The notes: generated by a model not told the origin, from the sequence alone. A stretch of DNA of 6,048 nt from Ilumatobacteraceae bacterium (GCA_019090765.1 JAHRVJ010000335.1:1-6048); one strand, 5' to 3'. Numbered from the stretch's first letter, positions 1 through 5,959 are shown. Translations and numbers: made by a program.

Positions 1-39
1 GCTATCGCTGCTGCTATCGCTGCTGCTATCGCTATCGCT
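1..39 (-). repeat. 12-bp tandem repeat coding a Ser/Asp linker
   Basis: On the plus strand the unit is GCTATCGCTGCT. Copies at 1-12 and 13-24 are identical, 25-36 matches at 10 of 12 bases, and 37-39 is a partial unit. The length is a multiple of three, so gain or loss of units keeps the reading frame. In the lipoprotein it encodes an S/D-rich flexible spacer between the lipidated Cys and the mature domain. The array may continue beyond the window edge. Confidence 0.8.
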
Positions 40-99
40 TCCGCATGCTGAGACAGCAAGTGCCGCCACCGCAGCAAGACCGAGAATATGCTTGTTCAT
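1..99 (-). CDS. Lipoprotein, N-terminal fragment (cut by window edge)
   Basis: Read on the minus strand from ATG at 99, this frame stays open for 33 codons to the window edge. The product starts MNKHILGLAAVAALAVSACG: a short Lys/His n-region, a hydrophobic core at about residues 5-16, and a lipobox V-S-A-C with the acceptor Cys at residue 19. After the Cys comes a Ser/Asp-only linker (residues 21-33). This is the usual layout of an actinobacterial lipoprotein, exported by Sec, lipidated by Lgt, cleaved by signal peptidase II and anchored to the outer face of the membrane. An AAAGGG Shine-Dalgarno site lies 6 nt upstream of the ATG, which supports this start. The functional domain is outside the window, so the role is unknown; substrate-binding proteins of ABC transporters often begin this way, but nothing here shows that. 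It is divergent from hrcA. Confidence 0.8.
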   Translation of the reverse strand, partial: MNKHILGLAAVAALAVSACGSDSDSSSDSSSDS

Positions 100-104
100 G
101 TTGG

Positions 105-117
105 ACCCTTTCAGGGT
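105..117 (-). promoter_or_regulatory. Hairpin enclosing the lipoprotein Shine-Dalgarno site
   Basis: In the minus-strand transcript ACCCU, a GAA loop and AGGGU form a perfect 5-bp stem. Its 3' arm overlaps the AAAGGG Shine-Dalgarno sequence, and the stem ends 5 nt before the ATG at 99. The inverted repeat is seen directly. That it limits translation is inference; the stem is short and could be chance. Confidence 0.35.
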
Positions 118-129
118 AAGTCGGCGGAC

Positions 130-160
130 ACTTTAGCCCCGCGTGCAACCTCATTGACAA
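130..160 (-). promoter_or_regulatory. Candidate promoter of the lipoprotein gene
   Basis: On the minus strand, TTGTCA (160-155, five of six matches to TTGACA) is followed after 19 nt by TAAAGT (135-130, a TANNNT-type -10). Transcription would start near 123, giving a leader of about 24 nt that contains the hairpin and the Shine-Dalgarno site. The 19-nt spacer is longer than the optimum of about 17. The same -35 region reads TTGACA on the plus strand (154-159), but no matching -10 at normal spacing is visible towards hrcA. Confidence 0.3.
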
Positions 161-197
161 CTCCCTCTAACAGTATTCCCTTGGCGGTGGCGTGGCT

Positions 198-205
198 GGT
201 GAGGA
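198..205 (+). promoter_or_regulatory. Strong ribosome binding site before TTG 212
   Basis: GGTGAGGA lies 6 nt upstream of an in-frame TTG at 212 and is the best Shine-Dalgarno match on the plus strand of this window. It would add 17 residues, unlike anything I know at HrcA N-termini, to the start chosen at 263. It makes TTG 212 a serious alternative start for hrcA. Confidence 0.5.
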
Positions 206-262
206 TCCCACTTGGTTCTCTTGGCTACCACGACCAGCGCTCTCGATAGCCTGGATTGTCAG

Positions 263-1258
263 ATGTTGGATGACCGCAAGACTGCGATTCTGAGTGCCGT
301 GGTGCAGGAGTACATTGCAACAGCTCAGCCGGTCGGCTCAAGCCACATCGCCGAGGTCCCGGCCATCGATGTCTCCTCGGCCACCATCCGCAACGAGATG
401 GCTCAGCTGGAAAACGAGGGCTTTCTTGTCCAGCCCCACACCTCTGCCGGTCGGATTCCGACTGACAAGGGCTACCGGTACTTTGTTGACAATCTCACAT
501 CCCCCGGCCGACTCGATCAGGTAACCACCGATCGTGTCGGTGAGTTTTTCTCTGCCGCCCACGGCCGTCTCGAAGAGATGCTCCATCAGACATCAAACCT
601 TCTCGCCGCATTAACCAACAACGCCGGAGTCGTGGTTGCCCCGCGAGCCGAAGCCGTGGCGATTCATCGAGTGCAGCTGATCTCGCTATCAACGACGGCT
701 GCGACCGTAATTGTGGTGCTCGCCAACGGCAGTGTTGAGAACACGCAGATTGCTCTGTCCGATGGGGATGACGACCTGAAGCTGGCCGCTGCTGGTCTGC
801 ACCTGTCCGCGGCATTGAGCGGCAGTGTGCTCGGAGCGGTCAACGATCTATTGGCCACGGGAGACGTCGCAATCGACCGAATTTGCGCCGATTCATTGGC
901 CGCGATCCACACAATAAGTAGCCCGGATCTCGTCTTTACAGGCGGGGCCGCGGCCGTTGCGAACGCATTTGACGCAGTTGACATCGTGCGATCGGTGCTG
1001 GCGACTCTTGAGCAGCAATTCGTGGTGGTCACGCTTGTAAGCGACATCGTCGATCGCGGAATGTCGGTTGCGATCGGTGTCGAACACGGTGTGGAGCCGT
1101 TGTCGGCCTGTTCGGTTGTAGTCGCTCCAGTCTTGGTCGATGGCGAGCATCTGGGATCCGTTGGAGTGCTTGGTCCCACACGGATGAACTACCCCCAAGC
1201 CCTCGCAACAGTTGAGGTTGTCAGCGAGCAGTTGGGTCATCGCATCGAAGAGGGCTGA
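263..1258 (+). CDS. hrcA: Heat-inducible transcriptional repressor HrcA
   Basis: The product represses heat-shock chaperone genes, classically by binding the CIRCE operator as a dimer. Starting at ATG 263 the protein has 331 residues, close to the usual 340 or so, and begins MLDDRKTAIL, the typical HrcA N-terminus. Residues 1-75 are the winged helix-turn-helix, with the recognition segment SSATIRNEMAQLE (38-50) and the family signature HTSAGRIPTDKGYRYFVD (59-76). The rest is the GAF-like dimerisation region, ending in a typical VGVLGPTRMNYPQA segment. TTG at 212 is in frame and has a better ribosome binding site; it would give 348 residues. I prefer 263 on family grounds, with moderate certainty. 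dnaJ follows after 57 nt on the same strand. I found no CIRCE element nearby, so autoregulation is not shown. Confidence 0.95.
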   Translation: MLDDRKTAILSAVVQEYIATAQPVGSSHIAEVPAIDVSSATIRNEMAQLENEGFLVQPHTSAGRIPTDKGYRYFVDNLTSPGRLDQVTTDRVGEFFSAAHGRLEEMLHQTSNLLAALTNNAGVVVAPRAEAVAIHRVQLISLSTTAATVIVVLANGSVENTQIALSDGDDDLKLAAAGLHLSAALSGSVLGAVNDLLATGDVAIDRICADSLAAIHTISSPDLVFTGGAAAVANAFDAVDIVRSVLATLEQQFVVVTLVSDIVDRGMSVAIGVEHGVEPLSACSVVVAPVLVDGEHLGSVGVLGPTRMNYPQALATVEVVSEQLGHRIEEG

Positions 1259-1315
1259 TCTGAAGTCGAATCAAGTGTGGCCATCGGGTGATCTCCAGGC
1301 ATCCTGTAGCCGATC

Positions 1316-2449
1316 ATGGCTGACTTTTATCAACTGCTCGGTGTCTCGACGTCGGCGTCTTCCGATGAGATCAAGAAGGCGTACCGTAAACGCGCCCGCG
1401 AATTCCATCCCGACGCGAATCCGAACGACGATGCGGCGGCCGAGCAATTCAAGGAAGTAGCGCGGGCGTATCAGGTGCTGTCTGACCCAGATCAGCGCGC
1501 TCGATACGACCAATTCGGTGAAGCTGGCGTTGGTGGAGCTGGAGGGGGTCAGTCAGCCGACGACCTCTTCGGTGGTGGCCTGGGCGACATCTTTGACACG
1601 TTCTTTGGTAGCGGCGGCGGGAGTCCATTTGGTGACCGGCGTCAGCGTGGCCCCAGCGGACCTCCCCGCGGGCAGGATCTTGAGGTGGTTGAGGACATCA
1701 GCTTCGAGCAGGCCGTGTTCGGTGATGAGATCGATGTGATCCTCAAATTGCCGGTCGGCTGCGACGAATGCAACGGGTCAGGTGCTGGCGAGGGAACGAA
1801 ACCCGTCACTTGTAGTGATTGCAGTGGGTCCGGCCAGGTGCAACGGGTGCGTCAGAGCCTGCTCGGCCAAATGGTGACGGCGAGCCCCTGCCCCCGATGC
1901 TCGGGACTTGGCCAGGTTGTCACCACCCCTTGCAGCTCGTGCCGAGGTGAAGGCCGAGTCACCGTTGACAAGACTTACCAGGTCGACGTTCCCGCGGGTG
2001 TCGACTCTGGTTCGACCCTGCGCCTTACCGGCCGTGGCGCTGCGGGGCCACGCGGCGGGCGGACCGGCGATCTGTATGTTCATCTCCGCGTCGCCAGCCA
2101 CGACCTGTATGTTCGCGACGACCATGACTTGGTGACTGAAGTTCCGATTTCGATCGCGCAGGCCGCGTTAGGAACCGAGCTCGAACTCGAAACGCTCGAC
2201 GGCGATGAGCATCTCGTAATCCCCGCCGGCACACAACCCGGTCGGGAGTTCGTTCTCCGTCACCGCGGGGTCCCGCATCTTCGCGGCCGGAGCCGAGGTG
2301 ACCTTCGGGCCAGGGTGCGCGTGGAGGTGCCGCTGAAGCTGACCGATAACGAAGTCAAGCTGTTGGGCGATTTTGCTTATGGTCGAGGGGAGACCGTGGG
2401 TAACGGCAAGGAAGGCTTGTTCTCCCGAATCAAGTCGGCGTTTTCCTGA
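1316..2449 (+). CDS. dnaJ: Chaperone protein DnaJ (type I Hsp40)
   Basis: This cytoplasmic co-chaperone binds unfolded clients and stimulates the DnaK ATPase. The 377-residue protein has the full type I layout. The J-domain is at about 1-68 with the HPD motif at 31-33. A Gly/Phe-rich stretch follows at about 70-105. Four zinc-binding CxxCxGxG repeats start at C149, C166, C192 and C206 (CDECNGSG, CSDCSGSG, CPRCSGLG, CSSCRGEG). The C-terminal substrate-binding and dimerisation domains fill the rest. The start MADFYQLLGV is canonical although no clear Shine-Dalgarno site precedes it. Pairing with hrcA and absence of grpE and dnaK around it match the second dnaJ (dnaJ2) of Actinobacteria, so another dnaJ may sit beside dnaK elsewhere; this is inference. 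rsmE begins 16 nt downstream, suggesting co-transcription. Confidence 0.97.
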   Translation: MADFYQLLGVSTSASSDEIKKAYRKRAREFHPDANPNDDAAAEQFKEVARAYQVLSDPDQRARYDQFGEAGVGGAGGGQSADDLFGGGLGDIFDTFFGSGGGSPFGDRRQRGPSGPPRGQDLEVVEDISFEQAVFGDEIDVILKLPVGCDECNGSGAGEGTKPVTCSDCSGSGQVQRVRQSLLGQMVTASPCPRCSGLGQVVTTPCSSCRGEGRVTVDKTYQVDVPAGVDSGSTLRLTGRGAAGPRGGRTGDLYVHLRVASHDLYVRDDHDLVTEVPISIAQAALGTELELETLDGDEHLVIPAGTQPGREFVLRHRGVPHLRGRSRGDLRARVRVEVPLKLTDNEVKLLGDFAYGRGETVGNGKEGLFSRIKSAFS

Positions 2450-2465
2450 TCGGCGACGGTGAGCG

Positions 2466-3161
2466 TTGGATTCGACATCGCGACGTTCGGTCGACGCCCA
2501 CGTATTCGTCGAACCAGAACAGCTTGCTGCTGACCGTCCCCTCCAACTAGCCGAAGAGACTGAGCATCATCTCCGTCGTGTGCTCCGCCTCCGCGATGGC
2601 GCACCGGTCAGTATCACTGATGGCGTCGGCCGATGGCGGCTCGCTGCGGTGAACACGGGATCGGGCTCGTTTCAGATCGAACCGACCTCGGTAGTGCAAA
2701 CAGAGCAGCGTGGAGCCGAGGTCGATGTTGCGGTCGTGACACCCAAGGGTGAGCGGGTCGATTGGCTGGTACAGAAGGTGACCGAACTCGGGGCCGACCG
2801 AATAGTCCTCTTGGAGGCCGAACACTCGGTTGTTCGCTGGAAGCCGGACCGCGCGAACAAGCAGCTCCAGCGCCTGCAGCGAATTGCCGATGAGGCTTGT
2901 CGCCAAAGTCGCCGAGTGTGGCGGCTCGAGGTGACTGGACCTGTCCAGGCCGCCAGTGTGTTGGCCTCTTACGTAGTTGCCGAACCTGGCGGCAGGCGGA
3001 TCAGTTCCGGCGACACCTCGATCGCGATCGGGCCTGAGGGAGGTTGGTCAGCGGCTGAACTTGAGCTTGCGGCAGGCCGAGTTGATCTTGGCCCGAATAT
3101 CTTGCGAACAGAGACTGCCGCCGTGGCAGCGACAACACTCTGCGTGGGCTTTGAACGCTGA
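2466..3161 (+). CDS. rsmE: 16S rRNA (uracil-1498-N3)-methyltransferase RsmE
   Basis: RsmE uses S-adenosylmethionine to methylate N3 of U1498 in 16S rRNA, near the decoding site of the 30S subunit. The 231-residue protein has an N-terminal PUA-like RNA-binding part (about 10-75) and a C-terminal SPOUT (trefoil-knot) methyltransferase domain. Family motifs are PKGERVDWLVQKVTELG (93-109), EACRQSRR (143-150), the SAM-binding IGPEGGW (188-194) and LGPNILRTETA (208-218). Length fits the family. The start is TTG at 2466; no better ATG or GTG is in frame ahead of the conserved HVFVEP segment, and GGTGA (2458-2462) lies rather close upstream. The 16-nt gap after dnaJ suggests one operon, as in other Actinobacteria where rsmE follows dnaJ. 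Confidence 0.93.
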   Translation: MDSTSRRSVDAHVFVEPEQLAADRPLQLAEETEHHLRRVLRLRDGAPVSITDGVGRWRLAAVNTGSGSFQIEPTSVVQTEQRGAEVDVAVVTPKGERVDWLVQKVTELGADRIVLLEAEHSVVRWKPDRANKQLQRLQRIADEACRQSRRVWRLEVTGPVQAASVLASYVVAEPGGRRISSGDTSIAIGPEGGWSAAELELAAGRVDLGPNILRTETAAVAATTLCVGFER

Positions 3162-3166
3162 CCGTA

Positions 3167-3172
3167 TATACT
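3167..3172 (+). promoter_or_regulatory. Candidate -10 box ahead of the bldD-like gene
   Basis: TATACT, inside an unusually AT-rich TATATACT run, begins just after the rsmE stop. Transcription would start near 3179 and give a leader of about 75 nt before the bldD-like ATG. I see no convincing -35 at 16-19 nt upstream, so the call is tentative. The bldD-like gene could also be read through from rsmE. Confidence 0.35.
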
Positions 3173-3196
3173 TTCGCATACCCATCGGTAATCGAA
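3173..3196 (+). promoter_or_regulatory. Imperfect 24-bp dyad, possible operator
   Basis: Arms TTCGCATACC and GGTAATCGAA flank a 4-nt centre CATC; 8 of 10 positions are complementary, with a two-base mismatch in the middle of each arm. It directly follows the candidate -10 and would overlap the transcription start, a typical place for a repressor site. It does not match the published BldD consensus half-site (TNACNC) well. As RNA it could instead form a weak hairpin. There is no T-run, so it is not an intrinsic terminator. Confidence 0.35.
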
Positions 3197-3253
3197 TGGC
3201 AGGCGGGCGACCGGCCAGGCGCAACACCACAACGTTCTAGGCGGAACACAATC

Positions 3254-3769
3254 ATGGCTTTACTCGACGAGGACGCTTCTTCGGAATACGGTCAACAGGT
3301 AGGCGAGCGCTTGCGCGTCATCCGTAAGCAAAAGCGATTATCGCTGCAAGAGGTCGAGGCGCAGTCCGACCAGGAGTTCAAGGCCTCCGTACTCGGTGCC
3401 TACGAGCGCGGCGAGCGGGCACTCTCGGTGCCAAGGCTTGATCGCCTCGCCCAGTTCTACTCGGTGCCGGTCGAGCAACTCTTGCCGCACGAAGTAACCG
3501 GATCACAGGCGGCCGCGGCGATGGCCTCCCCGCTGAATAAGAAGTTGGCCATCGACGTGGCCAAGCTGTCTCAGCTCAGCGGGTCGCCATTTGAGATGCT
3601 GACGCGGTATCTCCGGTTGATCCAGGTTCAGCGTCAGGATTTCAATGGCCGTGTAATCACGGTTCGCGGTGATGACACGCGCTCGATTGCGGCGATGCTC
3701 GACGTACCAGTTGACCAGGTCGGCGAACGATTGGCCGCCCTCGACCTGCTTTTTGTACCGGCCGAATAG
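3254..3769 (+). CDS. bldD: BldD-like c-di-GMP-responsive transcriptional regulator
   Basis: In Streptomyces BldD is a master developmental repressor: c-di-GMP binds its C-terminal domain, joins two dimers and enables DNA binding. This 171-residue protein has about the same length (Streptomyces about 167) and aligns along it. The N-terminal XRE-type helix-turn-helix is at about 15-76, with YGQQVGERLRVIR, GAYERGERALSVPRLDRLA and FYSVPVEQLLP all BldD-like. A variable linker (about 80-96) leads to the C-terminal domain. There the c-di-GMP signature RxD-X8-RxxD is intact: R127-Q-D129, eight residues, R138-G-D-D141. ATG 3254 is preceded 8 nt upstream by a modest GGCGGA site. The 92-nt gap upstream carries a possible promoter and dyad; hemW starts 25 nt downstream. 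What it regulates cannot be read here, and a role outside sporulation is likely if the host is not mycelial. Confidence 0.88.
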   Translation: MALLDEDASSEYGQQVGERLRVIRKQKRLSLQEVEAQSDQEFKASVLGAYERGERALSVPRLDRLAQFYSVPVEQLLPHEVTGSQAAAAMASPLNKKLAIDVAKLSQLSGSPFEMLTRYLRLIQVQRQDFNGRVITVRGDDTRSIAAMLDVPVDQVGERLAALDLLFVPAE

Positions 3770-3794
3770 CACCTACGGGTTGTTAACTGACGCC

Positions 3795-4892
3795 ATGGCC
3801 GGGTTCGGCGTCTACATCCACATTCCGTTCTGTGCATCGAAATGCGACTACTGCGCGTTTGCGACCTGGACCGATCGTGGACATCTCATCGGCGCCTACG
3901 TCGAAGCGCTGCGCACCGAGATCGGGTCAGCAGTCGATCACGGACTGCGGTTAGCGGACACGTTCTTTATCGGTGGAGGCACTCCGACACTTCTGGATCC
4001 CGAAGAACTGGCATCGGTCGTGGCTGTGATTCCGGTGGCCGCTGGGGCGGAGGTCACGGTCGAATGTAATCCTGACGACGTCACTGTTGAGATGTTGAAC
4101 ATCTACCGCGATGCTGGAGTCAATCGCATCAGCCTCGGCGTTCAGTCAATGTCAGCTCATGTGCTGTCGTCACTTGGGCGAACTCACGATCAACGCAACG
4201 TGGAACGTGCCGTTGGAGCGATCAAGCAGTCGGGTATTGCGTCATTCAACCTCGATCTGATTTACGGGGCCTCGGGCGAATCGCTCTCCGACTGGGAGCA
4301 GACCCTGCAGCAAGCATTGGCCTTTGAACCCCAACACATCTCGGCCTATGGCCTGACCGTTGAAGCCGGGACCCCGCTGGCTACACAGCCGGATCGTCAT
4401 CCCGACGACGATGATCAGGCCGACAAATACGAGTTGGCCGATGAGCTACTCACCGGCGCGGGTCTTGCCAATTACGAGGTCTCAAACTGGTCGAAACTTG
4501 GACACGAATCACGGCATAACTTCTTGTACTGGAATCAGGATGACTATCGCGGGTTTGGGTGCGCGGCGCATTCCCACGAGGCTGGCCGTAGGTGGTGGAA
4601 CGTACGAACGCCCGACCGCTATATCGAGTTACTTTCCCGCGGCGATTCGCTAGAGGCAGCATCGGAGCAACTCGACGCGGGAAGTCGTCGGTTGGAGGGC
4701 TTGCAGCTTGGCCTTCGCACGCGCTCAGGGGTTCGGCGCGAGGCTTTCGATGAGGAAGTGTTGGAGGAGCTCGAAGGGTTGCTTGTGCCGCATCCAAATG
4801 ACAGCGAGCATGTCGTATTGACGCGTCGCGGCCGGCTGATGGCCAACGAGGTGTCGATGCGGCTGCGCGGCTGGGACGAGCTAGGCGACTAG
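3795..4892 (+). CDS. hemW: Radical SAM protein HemW (heme chaperone, HemN-like family)
   Basis: HemW proteins are radical-SAM enzymes related to coproporphyrinogen dehydrogenase HemN but act as heme-binding chaperones; many are mislabelled as HemN. The 365-residue protein carries the CX3CX2C cluster motif at C13, C17, C20. The residue two after C20 is Phe, not the extra Cys of true HemN (CX3CX2CXC). Other motifs are FFIGGGTPTLL (57-67), ECNPDD (90-95), RISLGVQS (111-118), NLDLIYG (152-158) and the HemW signature HNxxYW (H241-W246) followed by GFGCAAHSH. The C-terminus is a HemN C-terminal-like domain. ATG 3795 gives the canonical MxxxGVYIHIPFC start; TTG 3780 is possible. The frame stays open upstream into the bldD-like gene, but that part has no family match. 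The gene is probably co-transcribed with bldD, 25 nt away, though no clear Shine-Dalgarno site is visible. Confidence 0.93.
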   Translation: MAGFGVYIHIPFCASKCDYCAFATWTDRGHLIGAYVEALRTEIGSAVDHGLRLADTFFIGGGTPTLLDPEELASVVAVIPVAAGAEVTVECNPDDVTVEMLNIYRDAGVNRISLGVQSMSAHVLSSLGRTHDQRNVERAVGAIKQSGIASFNLDLIYGASGESLSDWEQTLQQALAFEPQHISAYGLTVEAGTPLATQPDRHPDDDDQADKYELADELLTGAGLANYEVSNWSKLGHESRHNFLYWNQDDYRGFGCAAHSHEAGRRWWNVRTPDRYIELLSRGDSLEAASEQLDAGSRRLEGLQLGLRTRSGVRREAFDEEVLEELEGLLVPHPNDSEHVVLTRRGRLMANEVSMRLRGWDELGD

Positions 4893-4905
4893 GCCGCAAT
4901 CATCG

Positions 4906-5946
4906 TCAAGGTGAATCACCGCTGGCCGGCAGTGAACTGGCCTCGAACAACTCGGGGAACACCCGCGCCACTTTGGCGGTGAGGTAGTCGCCGTATGTCC
5001 CAGTCCAAGCTTGCACGTCAGCATCGTCCCAGCGTGGCTGATCGCGGATCTGCTCCGCTTCACCGGTTGGGGGGATTGTCGGCACCGTTGCATCCCATGA
5101 GGGGTCAAAGAAGTAGGGAAACGAAAGTCGGCTGGCTCCCGAAACATTGCGAACTCGGTGGGGAGTCGACCGGTAAAGGCCGCCCGTGAGACGTTCGAGC
5201 ATGTCGCCGAGATTGCAGATGATCACACCGGGCTGCGGGTCGACGTCGAGCCAACTCCCGCTGGGGGTCTGCACCTGGAGGCCGCCGTGGTGGTCTTGTG
5301 TGAGCAGTGTGAGAAGCCCATAGTCGGTGTGCTCGCCGACACCCCAACCAGCTTCGCTGTCGACGCGAGCGGCTGGCTCGGCGGGGTAGTGAAATATCCT
5401 GAACAAGATTGTGGGGTCAGCAGTGAGGTTCTTGGCGAACCAATCCGGAGGGAGTCCGAGCGCTAACGCGATGCCGCTCATCACCGCATCGGCGACAGGA
5501 CGCATCGCAGCGATCCATGCGAGAACAGAGGGGCGGAGCTCTGGCGGGTTCGCCGGAAACTGGTTTGGACCATGAAGCGCGACGCGTGCCCGCACCCGCG
5601 GATCGTTAGGGGAGTGCTCGGTACCGAAGTAGAGACCTTCCTTCCGGTCCGGTCGACCTGAAGTGAGTTCGCCGCCCAATGGAAACCAGCCGCGCCAAGC
5701 GCGCCCGCCGTTAGGCATTGCAACCTCACCTTTGAGCCTGTCGGATTGATCGAAGAATGATTGAGCGGCTGACTCAAGAGCGGGTTGCAACAACGGGTCG
5801 ACACGGTGCCCATCGATCAAGAAGAAGCCGCTTTCCCGACAGGCCTCGTCAATCTTCCTGGAGACTATTTCGCGTTCGTTCGGGCGAGCTGCGGGCGAGA
5901 GCAGCGGCGCGATATCGACGAGTGGGAGGTGTGCGGTCAGGCTCAC
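4906..5946 (-). CDS. 2-oxoglutarate/Fe(II)-dependent dioxygenase, isopenicillin N synthase-like
   Basis: The 346-residue protein belongs to the family of isopenicillin N synthase and plant-type 2OG oxygenases, cytosolic enzymes that use Fe(II), O2 and usually 2-oxoglutarate to oxidise small molecules. The N-terminal DIOX_N-like part begins LPLVDIAPL (7-15) and includes CRESGFFLIDGH (36-47). The double-stranded beta-helix core carries the iron facial triad H206-T-D208 (in GEHTDYGLLTLL) and H263 (in STPHRVRN). R273 and S275 form the RxS motif that binds 2OG, so a true 2OG enzyme is more likely than an IPNS-type oxidase. All key residues are present. The substrate cannot be told and no biosynthetic partner is nearby. 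GTG 5946 is the only usable start, since an in-frame stop lies at 5970-5968. It converges on hemW over 13 bp and diverges from tRNA-Val. Confidence 0.9.
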   Translation of the reverse strand: MSLTAHLPLVDIAPLLSPAARPNEREIVSRKIDEACRESGFFLIDGHRVDPLLQPALESAAQSFFDQSDRLKGEVAMPNGGRAWRGWFPLGGELTSGRPDRKEGLYFGTEHSPNDPRVRARVALHGPNQFPANPPELRPSVLAWIAAMRPVADAVMSGIALALGLPPDWFAKNLTADPTILFRIFHYPAEPAARVDSEAGWGVGEHTDYGLLTLLTQDHHGGLQVQTPSGSWLDVDPQPGVIICNLGDMLERLTGGLYRSTPHRVRNVSGASRLSFPYFFDPSWDATVPTIPPTGEAEQIRDQPRWDDADVQAWTGTYGDYLTAKVARVFPELFEASSLPASGDSP

Positions 5947-5952
5947 AACTGC

Positions 5953-5959
5953 TATCGTA
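5953..5959. promoter_or_regulatory. Candidate shared -10 box for the dioxygenase and tRNA-Val
   Basis: TATCGTA reads as TATCGT on the plus strand (5953-5958) and TACGAT on the minus strand (5959-5954), both TANNNT-type -10 boxes. On the plus strand, transcription would start about 7 nt before the tRNA. On the minus strand, 7 nt separate the box from GTG 5946, so the dioxygenase mRNA would be leaderless. Neither direction shows a good -35 at about 17 nt; the minus-strand one would lie inside the tRNA gene. Confidence 0.45.

Noticed and set aside
154..182. TTGACA at 154-159 as the -35 of an hrcA promoter
   Set aside because: The -35 match is perfect, but no -10-like hexamer occurs at 16-19 nt; the nearest candidate (TATTCC at 174) is only 14 nt away. 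It fits the minus-strand promoter better.
664..1179. 171-codon open frame on the minus strand inside hrcA
   Set aside because: The Thr/Ser/Arg-rich translation has no recognisable motif and is the mirror of a clearly conserved gene; it is a by-product of GC-rich codon use.
1778..2125. 115-codon minus-strand frame inside the dnaJ zinc-finger region
   Set aside because: The opposite strand encodes four well-formed CxxCxGxG repeats; the antisense product shows nothing recognisable.
3173..3196. Dyad as a canonical BldD box
   Set aside because: The TNACNC...GNGTNA pattern does not line up with the arms, so I list it only as an unassigned dyad.
3669..3794. Upstream extension of the hemW frame with an ATG at 3669, overlapping the bldD-like gene
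   Set aside because: The extra 42 residues have no HemW similarity and lie almost wholly within bldD in another frame. ATG 3795 gives the canonical N-terminus just before the IHIPFC segment.
4881..4892. CTAG-GCGA-CTAG hairpin at the hemW stop as a terminator
   Set aside because: The stem is only 4 bp and no T-run follows.
4450..4899. 149-codon open frame on the minus strand inside hemW
   Set aside because: Low-complexity Arg/Ser/Pro-rich translation antisense to conserved hemW codons, with no domain or ribosome binding site.
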